Below, in pieces: positions 32,100 through 41,173 of a stretch of DNA of 56,561 nt. Made by a program: the position numbers and the translations under genes. The DNA is from Planctomycetota bacterium (GTDB lineage Bacteria > Planctomycetota > UBA1135 > GCA-002686595). The notes beneath the pieces are model-generated. The model made no database searches, had not been told where the DNA came from, and saw only the letters and a program-made list of their open reading frames with translations. Where the stretch lies: the NCBI GenBank assembly GCA_028278425.1, contig JANQEJ010000274.1, positions 1-56,561 on the forward strand, in the 5' to 3' direction. Each line of letters begins with the position of its first letter. The first letter of the stretch is position 1.

Positions 32100-34367
32100 C
32101 TACGGCCCCGTGTCGTAGAGCAGAATCGTGCTGTCGTTCATGTTGCTCGTGCCCACGCCCTCGGCGCAGGTGACGGCGCCGCCCGAGGGCGGTCGCGCGA
32201 GGGCGTAGCCCTTGGTCGGCGAGACCATCGAGACCGCCCGCAGGCGCTTGGCGGTCGCGACCTTGACCACCTTCCAGTCGGTGCCGTCGAACCGGAGGCC
32301 GAGGCCGGCGTCCTGGCTCTCCTCGGGCTCCTGCATGGCGCCGATCAGGACGTCGGAGCCGCCGGGGGCGACGCCGACCGAGAGCAGGCACTGGTGGGAG
32401 AGCTGGCCGTTCACCGAACCGTCCGACTGCAGGTTGTAGACGACCGGAACGCCGATGAAGCGGCCGGCCGGCCGGCTCCAGCGCACGACCATCCCGCCGC
32501 GGCCGACGGCGTACACGTCGTCGAGGAAGATGCTGTTGCCCCCCGAGGCGACCGCCTGCAGGCCGCGGGGCTCGACCGTGGGATCCGGCAGCGGCGGCGG
32601 CGAAACGTCGAGGATGTTGATGTCCGTCCCGGTGTCGATCGCGATCCAGGCCTTCGCCACGTTGCCGTTCTCGACGCCGACGACGAAGCCGTGCTGGCCG
32701 TTGAGGAAGTCGATGCCGTTCAGGACGACGTTGCCGCCCGGAACGTTCTGGGTGACCCAGGTCGCCCCGCCGTCGCCGGACCGCAGGATCACCTGGTTGC
32801 CCCCGGCCTTGCCGATGAGCCAGTACTCGCTCCCCGCGCCGTGGTCGAGGTCCTGCACGTTCGGCGAGACGCCGGCGGGCAGCGTAGCCGGCGACCAGCT
32901 CTCGCCGCCGTCCGTCGTGAAGAGCACCGCGCCGCCCGCTCCGCCGGCGACGCCCTCCGACGCGCTCCCGAAGACGATGTCCGAGAGGTTGCCGCTCGCG
33001 ACGTACTTCTCGGTCCAGGTGCAGCCGCCGTCGATCGTCTTGGCGATGCGCTGGAACTGGCCGCAGGTCCAACCCTCGGTCGCGGTGCGGAAGAAGAGGT
33101 CGTCCAGGCGCCAAAGCGACTCGACCGCCGTCCCGACGAACGGCGGGTTCTTGATCACCCAGCCGGGAACGCCGGCGGCCTTGCGGCGCTGGAACCCGAA
33201 CGAGCCCACGGCCCAGTAGTCGCCGGCGCCCTTCCCGTCGATGCCGAGGAGCGGCGCGGTGAAGCCGGGCGCGCACACCGGCACCCAGACGTTCAGTCCG
33301 GGGAGCGCCGGGTCGCGCCAGTAGAGCGCCCCGCCGTAGCCGACGGCGAACGCGTCTCCCCCGCCGACCGTCGCGACGCCGTAGAGCGTCCCCGGCTCCG
33401 GCGTCATCGCGCCGTTGCAGCCCGGCGCCCCCGTCTCGAACTCCTGCACCCACGTACCGAGCCGGCCGCTCTCGTCGGAGCGCCAGAAGGTCCCCGGGCC
33501 CGACCCTTCGCCGCCGACGAGGTAGCCGCGGTACTCGTCGCCGACCAGGGGCGTGGCCTCGAAGTCGACATCCCACGGCTCGGGGAACGCGGTGCTCTCG
33601 AACGTCAGGTACCAGACCTCCGGTCCGCCGCCCGCGGTGCAGTCGGCGAGGCTCGTCCATTCGTTGTGGAAGACGATGCCCCGGCTTCCGAAGGGGGTCC
33701 GCCACTCGCCGACGAGGTTGCCGATGAACGCGGAGCCGGTCTCGATGACGTCGAAGCGGTAGAGCTCGAAGAAGTCGATCGGGAGCGGGTTGCCGCCGAC
33801 CTCCGCGTCGCGCAGCTCGACGTCGCACCAGGTGGCGCCGCCGTCGGTCGTCACCTTGAAGGTCTTGTGCCCCGCGACGAAGCCCTCGTCGTCGTTCAGG
33901 AACACGACGCCCCAGAGGAAGGCGGGCAGGCCGTCCGCGTCGCAGATCGCGTTCGGGTGCCCGCACGAACCGTCGGCGAGCAGCGTCCAGTCCTCCCCGT
34001 GGTTCGTCGTCTTGAGCACGCGCCCGCCCTTGCCACAGGCCCAGCCGCGCTCTCCGTCGGGCAGGAACCAGAGGTCGAGCAGCGTCTGCGCCGCCTCGCC
34101 CGGCGTGTCCTGGTAGGTCCAGGTGTCGCCCGCGTCGTTCGAATAGCGGATCCGGCCGCCGTCCTCGGCGACCCAGACGCGCTCCTCGCTTCCGACCTGG
34201 CGAACGCAGACCGCGCGGGCTTCGCCGCCCCAGAGGTACTGGACCGGCGGGTCGCCCTGCGCGTCGATCCGACAACCGTCCTGCAGCGGGGGCGCGAGGG
34301 CGTTCGCGGCGGGCGTTCCGATGCTCAGGACCGCGCCGAGCACGGTCCCCGTCAGAGCTTGCTTCAT
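32100..34367 (-). CDS. Secreted Asp-box/YCF48-like beta-propeller protein
   Basis: A 755-residue protein with a signal peptide (about residues 1-24). It has repeated Asp-box motifs, the S/TxDxGxTW pattern of sialidases and of YCF48/sortilin propellers: SNDAGDTW, TTDGGATW, TIDGGCTW, TTDGGESW and SGDGGATW, each followed by a hydrophobic strand. This implies a beta-propeller of 7 or more blades. No sialidase catalytic set is obvious. It is probably extracellular or periplasmic; YCF48 homologues help photosystem assembly, which is not relevant here. The start at 34367 is supported by the signal peptide. Confidence 0.8.
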   Translation of the reverse strand: MKQALTGTVLGAVLSIGTPAANALAPPLQDGCRIDAQGDPPVQYLWGGEARAVCVRQVGSEERVWVAEDGGRIRYSNDAGDTWTYQDTPGEAAQTLLDLWFLPDGERGWACGKGGRVLKTTNHGEDWTLLADGSCGHPNAICDADGLPAFLWGVVFLNDDEGFVAGHKTFKVTTDGGATWCDVELRDAEVGGNPLPIDFFELYRFDVIETGSAFIGNLVGEWRTPFGSRGIVFHNEWTSLADCTAGGGPEVWYLTFESTAFPEPWDVDFEATPLVGDEYRGYLVGGEGSGPGTFWRSDESGRLGTWVQEFETGAPGCNGAMTPEPGTLYGVATVGGGDAFAVGYGGALYWRDPALPGLNVWVPVCAPGFTAPLLGIDGKGAGDYWAVGSFGFQRRKAAGVPGWVIKNPPFVGTAVESLWRLDDLFFRTATEGWTCGQFQRIAKTIDGGCTWTEKYVASGNLSDIVFGSASEGVAGGAGGAVLFTTDGGESWSPATLPAGVSPNVQDLDHGAGSEYWLIGKAGGNQVILRSGDGGATWVTQNVPGGNVVLNGIDFLNGQHGFVVGVENGNVAKAWIAIDTGTDINILDVSPPPLPDPTVEPRGLQAVASGGNSIFLDDVYAVGRGGMVVRWSRPAGRFIGVPVVYNLQSDGSVNGQLSHQCLLSVGVAPGGSDVLIGAMQEPEESQDAGLGLRFDGTDWKVVKVATAKRLRAVSMVSPTKGYALARPPSGGAVTCAEGVGTSNMNDSTILLYDTGP

Positions 34368-34681
34368 CTCGTCTTCCTCCTGTGGGAAGCGGGAAGGCCA
34401 GCAGCCCTTCCCTCTCCACGCGCGGCCGGCCGCGGGTGCCGCCGAACTTCCGGCGAGACGACCGAACGGCGCCGCCGGTGCACCCTTGCGCCGGAGGCGT
34501 AGGGACTTGCGTCGGCCTCCCGCGCGCGGGAAAAGTGCGCCCGCGCGCTACTCCCCCGGCCCGGCCGAGCTACGGCCCCGGGAGGGCGCGCCTACCCCGA
34601 CCGCCGGATGGCCGGCGCGCGCCGCGCGGGGTGAAGTGGAGCGCTCGAATCTCCAGGCAGGCCCCTTCCGACGGTGGAATC
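34368..34681. promoter_or_regulatory. 314-bp divergent intergenic region with GC-rich inverted repeats
   Basis: It separates two divergent secreted-protein genes, so it must hold both promoters. Around 34543-34591 a long imperfect inverted repeat (GCGCGC ... CCCCCGG ... CCCGGGAGG ... GCGCGC) can fold into a hairpin. No promoter boxes were recognised. Confidence 0.4.
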
Positions 34682-35815
34682 ATGAAACCGCACTTCGCTC
34701 TTCCGTTCGTTCTCGCGCTCGCTCCCACGCTCGCCTTCGCCGGCCAGATCGACGTCCCCGGCGACTACTCCGACCTCCAGACGGCGATCGACAACGCGAA
34801 CCCCGGCGACGTCATCCTGATCCACGGCGGGACCTGGGGCGGGGTCGTCGTCGACAAGCCCTTGACGCTCCTCGGGGATCCCAAGCCGACGATCGAGGGC
34901 CGCCCGCTCCCCGGCGAATGGGGCAGCCCGATCACGCTGGCCGGCCCGGGCAGCGGCGAGGTGACCCTCGCGAACCTCGACATCGGCGGCATGGTGTCGG
35001 GGATCATCTACGGCAAGACCCTCGCCGGCATCTCGGGCGGCGGCTTCCTCAAGCTGCACGTCTACGACAGCGAGGTGAGCGGCCCGGAGTGGTTCGCGCT
35101 GACCGGCTCGGCCGACGGCGGCGTTGCGATCGACGTGACCGTTCCGCTCGTCACGCTGGAGCGCGTCACCGCCACGGCCACCAAGTCGGACATCGACGTC
35201 GAGACGTTCCTCGGCATCGACGGCGTCGACGCGATCCGCACGACCGGCACCGTCGTGCTCCTCGACTCCGTGGTGACGGGCGGCACGTCCGGCCCCTACT
35301 TCATGATCGGCAACGAGTGCCTCGACTGCCCGTGCGGCGGCCTCGGCGGCATCGGGATCGTGTGCGACACCGTGTACCAGTCCGGCAGCTCCGTCGCCGG
35401 CGGCGCGGGCGCCGAGTGGTTCACCAACTTCGGCTCGGTCTCCTGCGGTTTCGCCGCCGACGGCGCGGCCTACGCGGTCAACGCGTTCCACCTCCTGCCG
35501 GGCGACCTCGAGGGCTCCGGAGCGCCCACGCTGGGCGGCGTGTTCGAGCTCTCGTTCTACTCCCCCCCTCCCTCCGCGCTGCTCTTCGGAAGCTTCGACG
35601 GCATGTCCCTGCCGACGACCTTCGGCGGCGTGCCCGGGTTCCTGTTCGCCAACCTCGCCGGCGGAACGTTCAACCTGGGAGCGGTCAACACGCCGGGCTC
35701 GACGAGCCTCGCGATCCCGGCGATTCCCGCCCTCGCGGGCACCGAGGTCCTCTTCCAGAGCCTGCACGGCGTGACCGGGCTTTCGCGCCCGGTCTCGGGC
35801 GTGCTGCTTCCTTAG
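34682..35815 (+). CDS. Secreted beta-helix-type protein with C-terminal beta-rich module
   Basis: A 377-residue protein with a signal peptide (cleavage after about LAFAG). The first part reads DVPGDYSDLQTAIDNANPGDVILIHGGTW, the opening of many NosD/right-handed beta-helix surface proteins. The middle has short repeated strands. The last ~100 residues show the shared module (GAPTLGGVFELSF, SALLFGSF, NLGAVNTP, VLFQSLHG). A clear hairpin terminator follows at 35836-35866. No catalytic motif was seen; carbohydrate binding is a possibility. Confidence 0.75.
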   Translation: MKPHFALPFVLALAPTLAFAGQIDVPGDYSDLQTAIDNANPGDVILIHGGTWGGVVVDKPLTLLGDPKPTIEGRPLPGEWGSPITLAGPGSGEVTLANLDIGGMVSGIIYGKTLAGISGGGFLKLHVYDSEVSGPEWFALTGSADGGVAIDVTVPLVTLERVTATATKSDIDVETFLGIDGVDAIRTTGTVVLLDSVVTGGTSGPYFMIGNECLDCPCGGLGGIGIVCDTVYQSGSSVAGGAGAEWFTNFGSVSCGFAADGAAYAVNAFHLLPGDLEGSGAPTLGGVFELSFYSPPPSALLFGSFDGMSLPTTFGGVPGFLFANLAGGTFNLGAVNTPGSTSLAIPAIPALAGTEVLFQSLHGVTGLSRPVSGVLLP

Positions 35816-35835
35816 AGGCGCCCCGCGCGACGACG

Positions 35836-35866
35836 ATCCCGGCGGATCTCGACGATCCGCCGGGAT
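35836..35866. terminator. Perfect 13-bp hairpin terminator
   Basis: ATCCCGGCGGATC (35836-35848) pairs perfectly with 35854-35866 around a TCGAC loop. It lies 20 bp after the stop of the secreted protein and 16 bp before the sulfatase-fold gene, so it separates two same-strand units. Confidence 0.65.
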
Positions 35867-35881
35867 AGACTGCGCCGTCGG

Positions 35882-38170
35882 ATGGCGGCGGCGCGGGGAA
35901 GAGTGCTCGCGGGGCTCCTGTTCCTCGCGGGTTGCGGCGGGGAGGAGCTCCCGCGTCAGGACGTCGCCCTGCTCCAGGCGCTGCGCGCGCCGGAGTCCCT
36001 CGTCGAGACGCGCGGCATCCTGCACCTGCCGGCCGCGGCGGGCTGCGGGCGCGTCCGCCGGGGTCCGGCGAACGTGTTGCGCGCGGAGCTCGCCCTGCCG
36101 GACCCGTCCGCGGGAGGACACACGCTCCACCTCGTCGGGTCGAACAACACCGGCAAGCCCGTGCGCGCCGAGGTGCGCCTCGACGGCGAGCCGGTCGGCG
36201 AGCTCGTCCTCGCCGCGGGCTTCACCGCGCCGGCCCTCCCGCTGCCCGCCGGAGGATCGGGCGGCCGCGCGACGGTCGAGCTGACCTTCTCCGTGCCGTG
36301 GATCGCGCGGTTCGCGGGGCATCCCGTCAACGATCTCGCCGGCGCCGTCGCGCTGCGCTATCTCGCCGTGCTGCCGGCGGGGACGGAGCCCGCGCCGCTG
36401 CTCGAGCAAGTCGACGGCGCGCCGGACGCGCTCCTTCCGTCGGGCTGGTCGCGAGCGGTTCCGGTCGGCCTGCTGCGCGACGGCGTGCTCCGCCTGTCCG
36501 CGGAGGGGACGGAGGGCGCGCGCCTGACGGTGCGCTGGTGGGACGCGGGAGCGGGCGAGGACCTCCTCGAACGCACCTTCGCGCTGGACGGCCCGCGGGA
36601 CGTGGCGCTGGAGCTCTCCCGCTCCGACGCGGAGCGCTCGTGGCTTGCGATCCGCGCCGGCGACGGGGACGTCCGTCTCGGCGCGGCGGCGCTGGAGGCG
36701 ACGCGGGAGCGGCCGAACGTCGTCCTGATCGTGGTGGACACGCTGCGCGCGGACGCCGTCGTCGACGACGACGGCAACTCGCCGCTTCCCGGGATCGGGC
36801 GGCTCGCCCGCGACGGCGTCGTCTTCACCCGCTGCTTCAGCCACGCCTCGCTGACCCTGCCGTCCCACGCCTCCCTCTTCTCGTCGCGTCCGCCGCACGA
36901 GCACGGCGTCGCGAACAACGCCGCCAATCCCGTCGACGGGCTCCCGCTCGTCGCGGAGGCGCTCGGGCGCGCGGGCTACACGACGGGCTCGGTGGTCTCG
37001 ATCGCCAGCCTGCGCGACGTGCGGCACGTGCGGCTCGCGCGCGGCTTCGACGTCCGGTTTCCCTGCGACTGGAACATCGCCTGGGCCGACGACGCGGCCT
37101 TGCGGACCGAACGCCTTCTCGCCTGCGTCGGGACCGCGCGACCGCTCTTCCTGTTCGTTCACCTGGCCGACCCGCACGAGCCGTATCGCCCGCACGACGG
37201 CGGCGCCGGCGCCGAGGCCGACCTGAGCTGGAACGGCACCCCCCTGGGTCGGTGGCCGCTTTCGACCCCGGAGCGCTTTCAGCGCAACCTTCCGCTGTCC
37301 CCGGGAGCGAACCGCTTCGCGGTGGAGGCGGACGTGCCGTTCGTCGTCTACGACCTCCGCTGCCGCGTCGACGGAGAGCTCGTCCCCGTCGCGTTCGAGG
37401 AGGGTGGCCGGCGCGAGCCCGCGCGGCGGGCGGTCGTCCGGATCGACAACGCGACCGGCGCCGCGCGCGCGGCCCAGCTCGACGTGTGGGCCTTCGACCG
37501 CCTCGACGCCGACGAGGCGCGCGCCCGCTACGCGCGCGAGGTCGAATACACGGACGCGCACGTCGAGAGCCTCCTCGCGGAGCTCGACCGGCGCGGCCTC
37601 TACGACTCCAGCCTGATCGTGTTCACCTCCGACCACGGCGAGGCGCTGGGCGACCACGACCTCATCGGGCACGGGCGCAACCTGTTCGACGAGCTCCTGC
37701 ACGTCCCGCTGATCGTCAAGCCGCCGCGCGGGCACCCGTGGGGACCCGGCGAGGGCGCCGGGCCGCGCGTCGACGCGCGGTTCGTGCGACACGTGGACGT
37801 CGTCCCGACCCTGCTCGAGTTGCTGGAGTTGCCCGCCCTTCCCGGACAGCGCGGCGTCTCGCTGCTCGGGAGCGACGCGGACGGCGAGCGAGTGCTCGTC
37901 GCGGAGACCCACTCGGCCGGCCGGTACCTGTGCCTGCGCGACGAGCGCTTCAAGCTGGTGCTGCACGCGGAGACCGGCGCCTTCACGATGTACGACCTCG
38001 CGGAAGACCCGGGCGAGACCGCCGACGTCTTCGCGCGCTGCTCTGGGCTCCGGCCGGGCTGGCCGGACCGGCTGCGGGCGCACCTGGAAGAGTCGCTGGG
38101 ACACGCGCCCGCCCCCGTCGACGCGGCGCGCCGGCGAGAGCTCGAGGCGCTCGGCTACGTCGACGACTGA
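35882..38170 (+). CDS. Sulfatase-fold lipoprotein lacking the formylglycine residue
   Basis: A 762-residue lipoprotein: lipobox LAGC (Cys about residue 19), a ~250-residue beta-rich N-terminal domain, then an alkaline-phosphatase/sulfatase-superfamily domain. Metal motifs are clear: LIVVDTLRAD, FTSDHGEALGDHD and RHVDVVPTLLEL. At the active site, where sulfatases have C/SxPSR, this protein has TLPSH, with Thr325 in place of the formylglycine-forming Cys or Ser. A Thr nucleophile is used by LtaS and phosphoethanolamine transferases, so it is more likely a phospho- or sulfotransfer/phosphodiesterase-type enzyme than a classical sulfatase. Substrate unknown. Confidence 0.75.
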   Translation: MAAARGRVLAGLLFLAGCGGEELPRQDVALLQALRAPESLVETRGILHLPAAAGCGRVRRGPANVLRAELALPDPSAGGHTLHLVGSNNTGKPVRAEVRLDGEPVGELVLAAGFTAPALPLPAGGSGGRATVELTFSVPWIARFAGHPVNDLAGAVALRYLAVLPAGTEPAPLLEQVDGAPDALLPSGWSRAVPVGLLRDGVLRLSAEGTEGARLTVRWWDAGAGEDLLERTFALDGPRDVALELSRSDAERSWLAIRAGDGDVRLGAAALEATRERPNVVLIVVDTLRADAVVDDDGNSPLPGIGRLARDGVVFTRCFSHASLTLPSHASLFSSRPPHEHGVANNAANPVDGLPLVAEALGRAGYTTGSVVSIASLRDVRHVRLARGFDVRFPCDWNIAWADDAALRTERLLACVGTARPLFLFVHLADPHEPYRPHDGGAGAEADLSWNGTPLGRWPLSTPERFQRNLPLSPGANRFAVEADVPFVVYDLRCRVDGELVPVAFEEGGRREPARRAVVRIDNATGAARAAQLDVWAFDRLDADEARARYAREVEYTDAHVESLLAELDRRGLYDSSLIVFTSDHGEALGDHDLIGHGRNLFDELLHVPLIVKPPRGHPWGPGEGAGPRVDARFVRHVDVVPTLLELLELPALPGQRGVSLLGSDADGERVLVAETHSAGRYLCLRDERFKLVLHAETGAFTMYDLAEDPGETADVFARCSGLRPGWPDRLRAHLEESLGHAPAPVDAARRRELEALGYVDD

Positions 38171-38182
38171 GCGGCGGCCCGC

Positions 38183-38920
38183 CTACGGGATCGCGACGTC
38201 CTGCTCCCGCGCCTCGCCGTCCTTCACCTCGACGTTGACGAGCGCTTCCTCGTCGCCCGCGACGACCTTCAGCACCTGCTCGCCGGGCGCCACGGGCCCG
38301 AGGACGTAGGAGCCGTTGGCCTTGCTGAGCGCCTCGCGGTCCGAGTCGATCAGACCGGCCTTCGCGTCCGCCACCGGCGCGGAGGCCTTCGTCACCTTGC
38401 CGAAGAGGAAGCCGCCTGCCCGCTCGCGCGCCGCTGGTACTCGGGAACGCGCCGGAGGAGGCTCACGGCGCCTCCGAGCAGCGCGAGGATCACGAGGTAC
38501 ATCGGGCACGGGCAGGCCGCCGCTGATCTCGTGAGCGCGACGGCGTTCGAGCTCGCGGTCGTCGATCACGCCGTAGCGCTCCGCCTGGCCCTCGCCTTCG
38601 CGGTTGACGACCGCGATGCGGCCCGCGGGCGCCCCGAGGCCGCGAACGAGCTCGAGCACGGCCTCCTCCTCCAGCGGCGCGCTGGTCGGATGGAGGATCC
38701 CCGGCAGGGCGCCGAGCGTGACGGCCTCCCCCGCGTCCTGGGGCAGCGCGTCGCGCAGCTCGTCCACCGGAACGACGACCCGCTGCGTCGGCTCCGCGAA
38801 CACCACGTAGCGCGTCTCTTCCCCCGCGATCCCGAGGGCGCTGCGGGCGGAGTAGGCCTTCGCGTCCTGCACGTCGAGCGTGACGACCTCGGTGTCCATC
38901 ATCAAGCCGGCGTTGGGCAT
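38183..38920 (-). CDS. Membrane protein with carboxypeptidase-regulatory-like domain, two compensating frameshifts
   Basis: The N-terminal half (about residues 1-135) is a soluble strand-rich domain with a VVFAEPTQRVVVPVDEL segment. The C-terminal part (from about residue 170) is a carboxypeptidase-regulatory-like domain (GKVTKASAPVADAKAGLIDSD, then GSYVLGPVAPGEQVLKV). As read, the joining ~35 residues are Arg/Pro-rich. In the neighbouring frame the same DNA (38431-38502) reads MYLVILALLGGAVSLL, a good membrane helix. Two opposite one-base indels (near 38500 and near 38430) would produce this. A single-pass protein with a periplasmic regulatory-like domain is my preferred reading. Confidence 0.6.
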   Translation of the reverse strand: MPNAGLMMDTEVVTLDVQDAKAYSARSALGIAGEETRYVVFAEPTQRVVVPVDELRDALPQDAGEAVTLGALPGILHPTSAPLEEEAVLELVRGLGAPAGRIAVVNREGEGQAERYGVIDDRELERRRAHEISGGLPVPDVPRDPRAARRRREPPPARSRVPAARERAGGFLFGKVTKASAPVADAKAGLIDSDREALSKANGSYVLGPVAPGEQVLKVVAGDEEALVNVEVKDGEAREQDVAIP

Positions 38921-39032
38921 GACCGTCGGCCCGCGTGGCGCCTCCGGTGCACGGCGCGTAGAATCCCGAGCTTCCTTGCCGCGCCCGGATCTCCTCGGTC
39001 CGGGAAGTGCTGCCTATCCTCCCTGCTCGAGC

Positions 39033-41126
39033 ATGACGAAGCGTGAGACGAGACTCTGGATCGTCGACTCCGACGACATCGGAGAGACCGGCGAGGGTGT
39101 TCTCTACGAGACCAAGCCCATCGCGGACTTCCTGAGGCCGGACTCGACCAGCCGCTTCCTCCTGGTGGCGTCCAAGGGATACGGCAAGACCCTTCTCCTG
39201 CGGGCCAAGCGCGACCGGCTCGAGCGCGACCGCGAGGGCGTCCACCTCCTGCCGGAGAACCAGTTGACCGACAAGCCGATCGGCCACGTCCGCGTGTTCT
39301 CGAACGCGGACGTCGCCCGCATCAGCAACGAGTCCGACTTCTGGCAGACCTGCTGGTCCATCGCGATCGCGGTGGCGATCACCAAGTTCGCGAAGGCCAA
39401 GTCGAAGGAGCTCGTGCCGCTCGAGGAGACGAGCTTCAGCTCGGACGAGCTCGCCCGCCTGTTCTCGAACGAGAACCTGCGGACGATCACCGACCACTTC
39501 CCGGCGATCCTCAAGCTCAACCCCACCGAGTACCACAAGGCGCGCACCGACTTCACCGAGGTCATCGGCCCCGTCTACCGCCATCTCCACGTGCCGATCG
39601 CGTCGTTCGTGGACAACGTCGACCAGTACTTCGACAAGCACCTCGACCGCAACGGCGCCGGGGCGGCCGGCGGCGCGCTGGAGAAGGGCTTCTGGTACCG
39701 GGCTCAGACCGGGCTGGCCAGCGCGATCCGCGACCTGCACGGCCACAACAAGCACGTGAAGGTCTTCGCGTCGATCCGCAAGGAGGCCTACCAGCGCCTG
39801 ATGAGCGAGGAGCAGAAGGCCCTGCAGTTCGAGGGCTCGTCGGTCAACCTCCTCTACGGGCCCGAGGACCTGGAGCGCATCTTCCTGCAGAACCTCGAGG
39901 CCGAACCGGACGAGAACTGCGTCGAGCCGGGCCAGCTCGACGACCCGTTCGAGCGCTTCTTCGGCGCCGACAACATGCAGATGTGGCACCCGCACGTCGG
40001 CGAGCCGGAGTCGATCTGGGACTACGTCCTGCGCCACACGCTGGGCCGCCCGCGGGACCTGATGAGCATCGGCGCGGGCCTCTCCCAGGTGGGCGGCGAG
40101 TTCCGGACGCGCGAGCAGGTCCGGCGAACCGTGAACGCGGTGTCGTCGACGATCGGGAAGGCCTACCTCAACGAGATCCGACCCCACCTCCCCCGCCCGA
40201 TCGACTTCGAGCGGCTGTTCCGGTTGATCGCGCGGAACATCCTCCCCAAGGGCGAGGTGGAGGCGGTGTCGCGCAAGTACAACCGCGAGATCCACGGCCG
40301 CGACGTCGACCCGCGGTCGGACGAGTACGTCCAGGTCTTCAGCGGACTCTATCGCGCCGGTCTCCTCGGCTACGTCGCGCGCGACACCGGCACGACCGAG
40401 CCGATGCAGAAGTTCGAGAGCGCCGGCAACCTGCCGCTCATCGGCGACACCGTGCTGCCGCCGTCGGACGTCTACGTCATCCACCCGGTGCTCGACGCGG
40501 TGATCGGGATGCTGTCGCCGAGCTACTCCAACGGCTTCGACACCCTGAACATCGCGGGCGCCTGCCGCCCCTGGCGCGACGAGAGCTGCCGGAAGGGCGT
40601 CCTCGTGGCGGACTTGGTCGGCTACAGCCGCATCATGGCCGACCCGGCGCTGGCGCTCGTCTTCCAGGGCGACGTGCAGCGCATTCTCGACGACTGCTGC
40701 GAGCGGATCGACCACTACGAGGTGGAGAAGGGCGACACCCTGACCCTGATCGATCGCAACCCCGTCAACCTGCGGGACGCCGTGCTGCGGGTGGCCGGCC
40801 GCCTGCGCGCGAGCGACTACGCGGCGGAGCTGCGCGTCGGCGCGGACTTCGGCGTGCTCGTCGACGCCGTCGGCGGGGCCGGCGGCCTGGTCGGAATGCC
40901 GCTTCGCACGGCGGCGCGGCTCGAGCCGCACGCCAAAGTCGACACGATGGCGATGACCGCGGAGTTCGTCGAGGCGGTGCGGGAGATCGATCCGGGCTTC
41001 CGGTGCGAGGAAGTGAAGGGTCACCTCGGAGACCTGCGCCGCGAGGGCGGGCTCTTCGACCTGCGCAAGTCCGACAGCGACCCGCAAACCCTGCGCAAGC
41101 TGCACGTCGTCAGCCTGCAGTCGTAG
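39033..41126 (+). CDS. P-loop NTPase fused to a class III nucleotidyl-cyclase-like domain
   Basis: A 697-residue soluble protein. Residues 46-53 form a Walker A (ASKGYGKT, Lys52). A Walker B-like FVDNVD lies at 192-197. The rest to ~500 is a helical region with winged-helix character, like Sll1717-type P-loop ATPases. From about residue 520 the sequence follows class III adenylate/guanylate cyclases: LVADLVGYSR (metal Asp527), EKGDTLTLI (Asp568), DAVLRVAGRL, LRVGADFGVLV and GMPLRTAARLEP. The Asn of the usual VNxAARLE is replaced by Arg, so activity or nucleotide choice may differ. The ATG at 39033 has only a weak ribosome site; the peptidase starts 47 bp after its stop. Confidence 0.75.
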   Translation: MTKRETRLWIVDSDDIGETGEGVLYETKPIADFLRPDSTSRFLLVASKGYGKTLLLRAKRDRLERDREGVHLLPENQLTDKPIGHVRVFSNADVARISNESDFWQTCWSIAIAVAITKFAKAKSKELVPLEETSFSSDELARLFSNENLRTITDHFPAILKLNPTEYHKARTDFTEVIGPVYRHLHVPIASFVDNVDQYFDKHLDRNGAGAAGGALEKGFWYRAQTGLASAIRDLHGHNKHVKVFASIRKEAYQRLMSEEQKALQFEGSSVNLLYGPEDLERIFLQNLEAEPDENCVEPGQLDDPFERFFGADNMQMWHPHVGEPESIWDYVLRHTLGRPRDLMSIGAGLSQVGGEFRTREQVRRTVNAVSSTIGKAYLNEIRPHLPRPIDFERLFRLIARNILPKGEVEAVSRKYNREIHGRDVDPRSDEYVQVFSGLYRAGLLGYVARDTGTTEPMQKFESAGNLPLIGDTVLPPSDVYVIHPVLDAVIGMLSPSYSNGFDTLNIAGACRPWRDESCRKGVLVADLVGYSRIMADPALALVFQGDVQRILDDCCERIDHYEVEKGDTLTLIDRNPVNLRDAVLRVAGRLRASDYAAELRVGADFGVLVDAVGGAGGLVGMPLRTAARLEPHAKVDTMAMTAEFVEAVREIDPGFRCEEVKGHLGDLRREGGLFDLRKSDSDPQTLRKLHVVSLQS

Positions 41127-41173
41127 CTCGACGCGGTCGCTTCGCCCGCGCTACGATCCGACCGGAGGATGCA

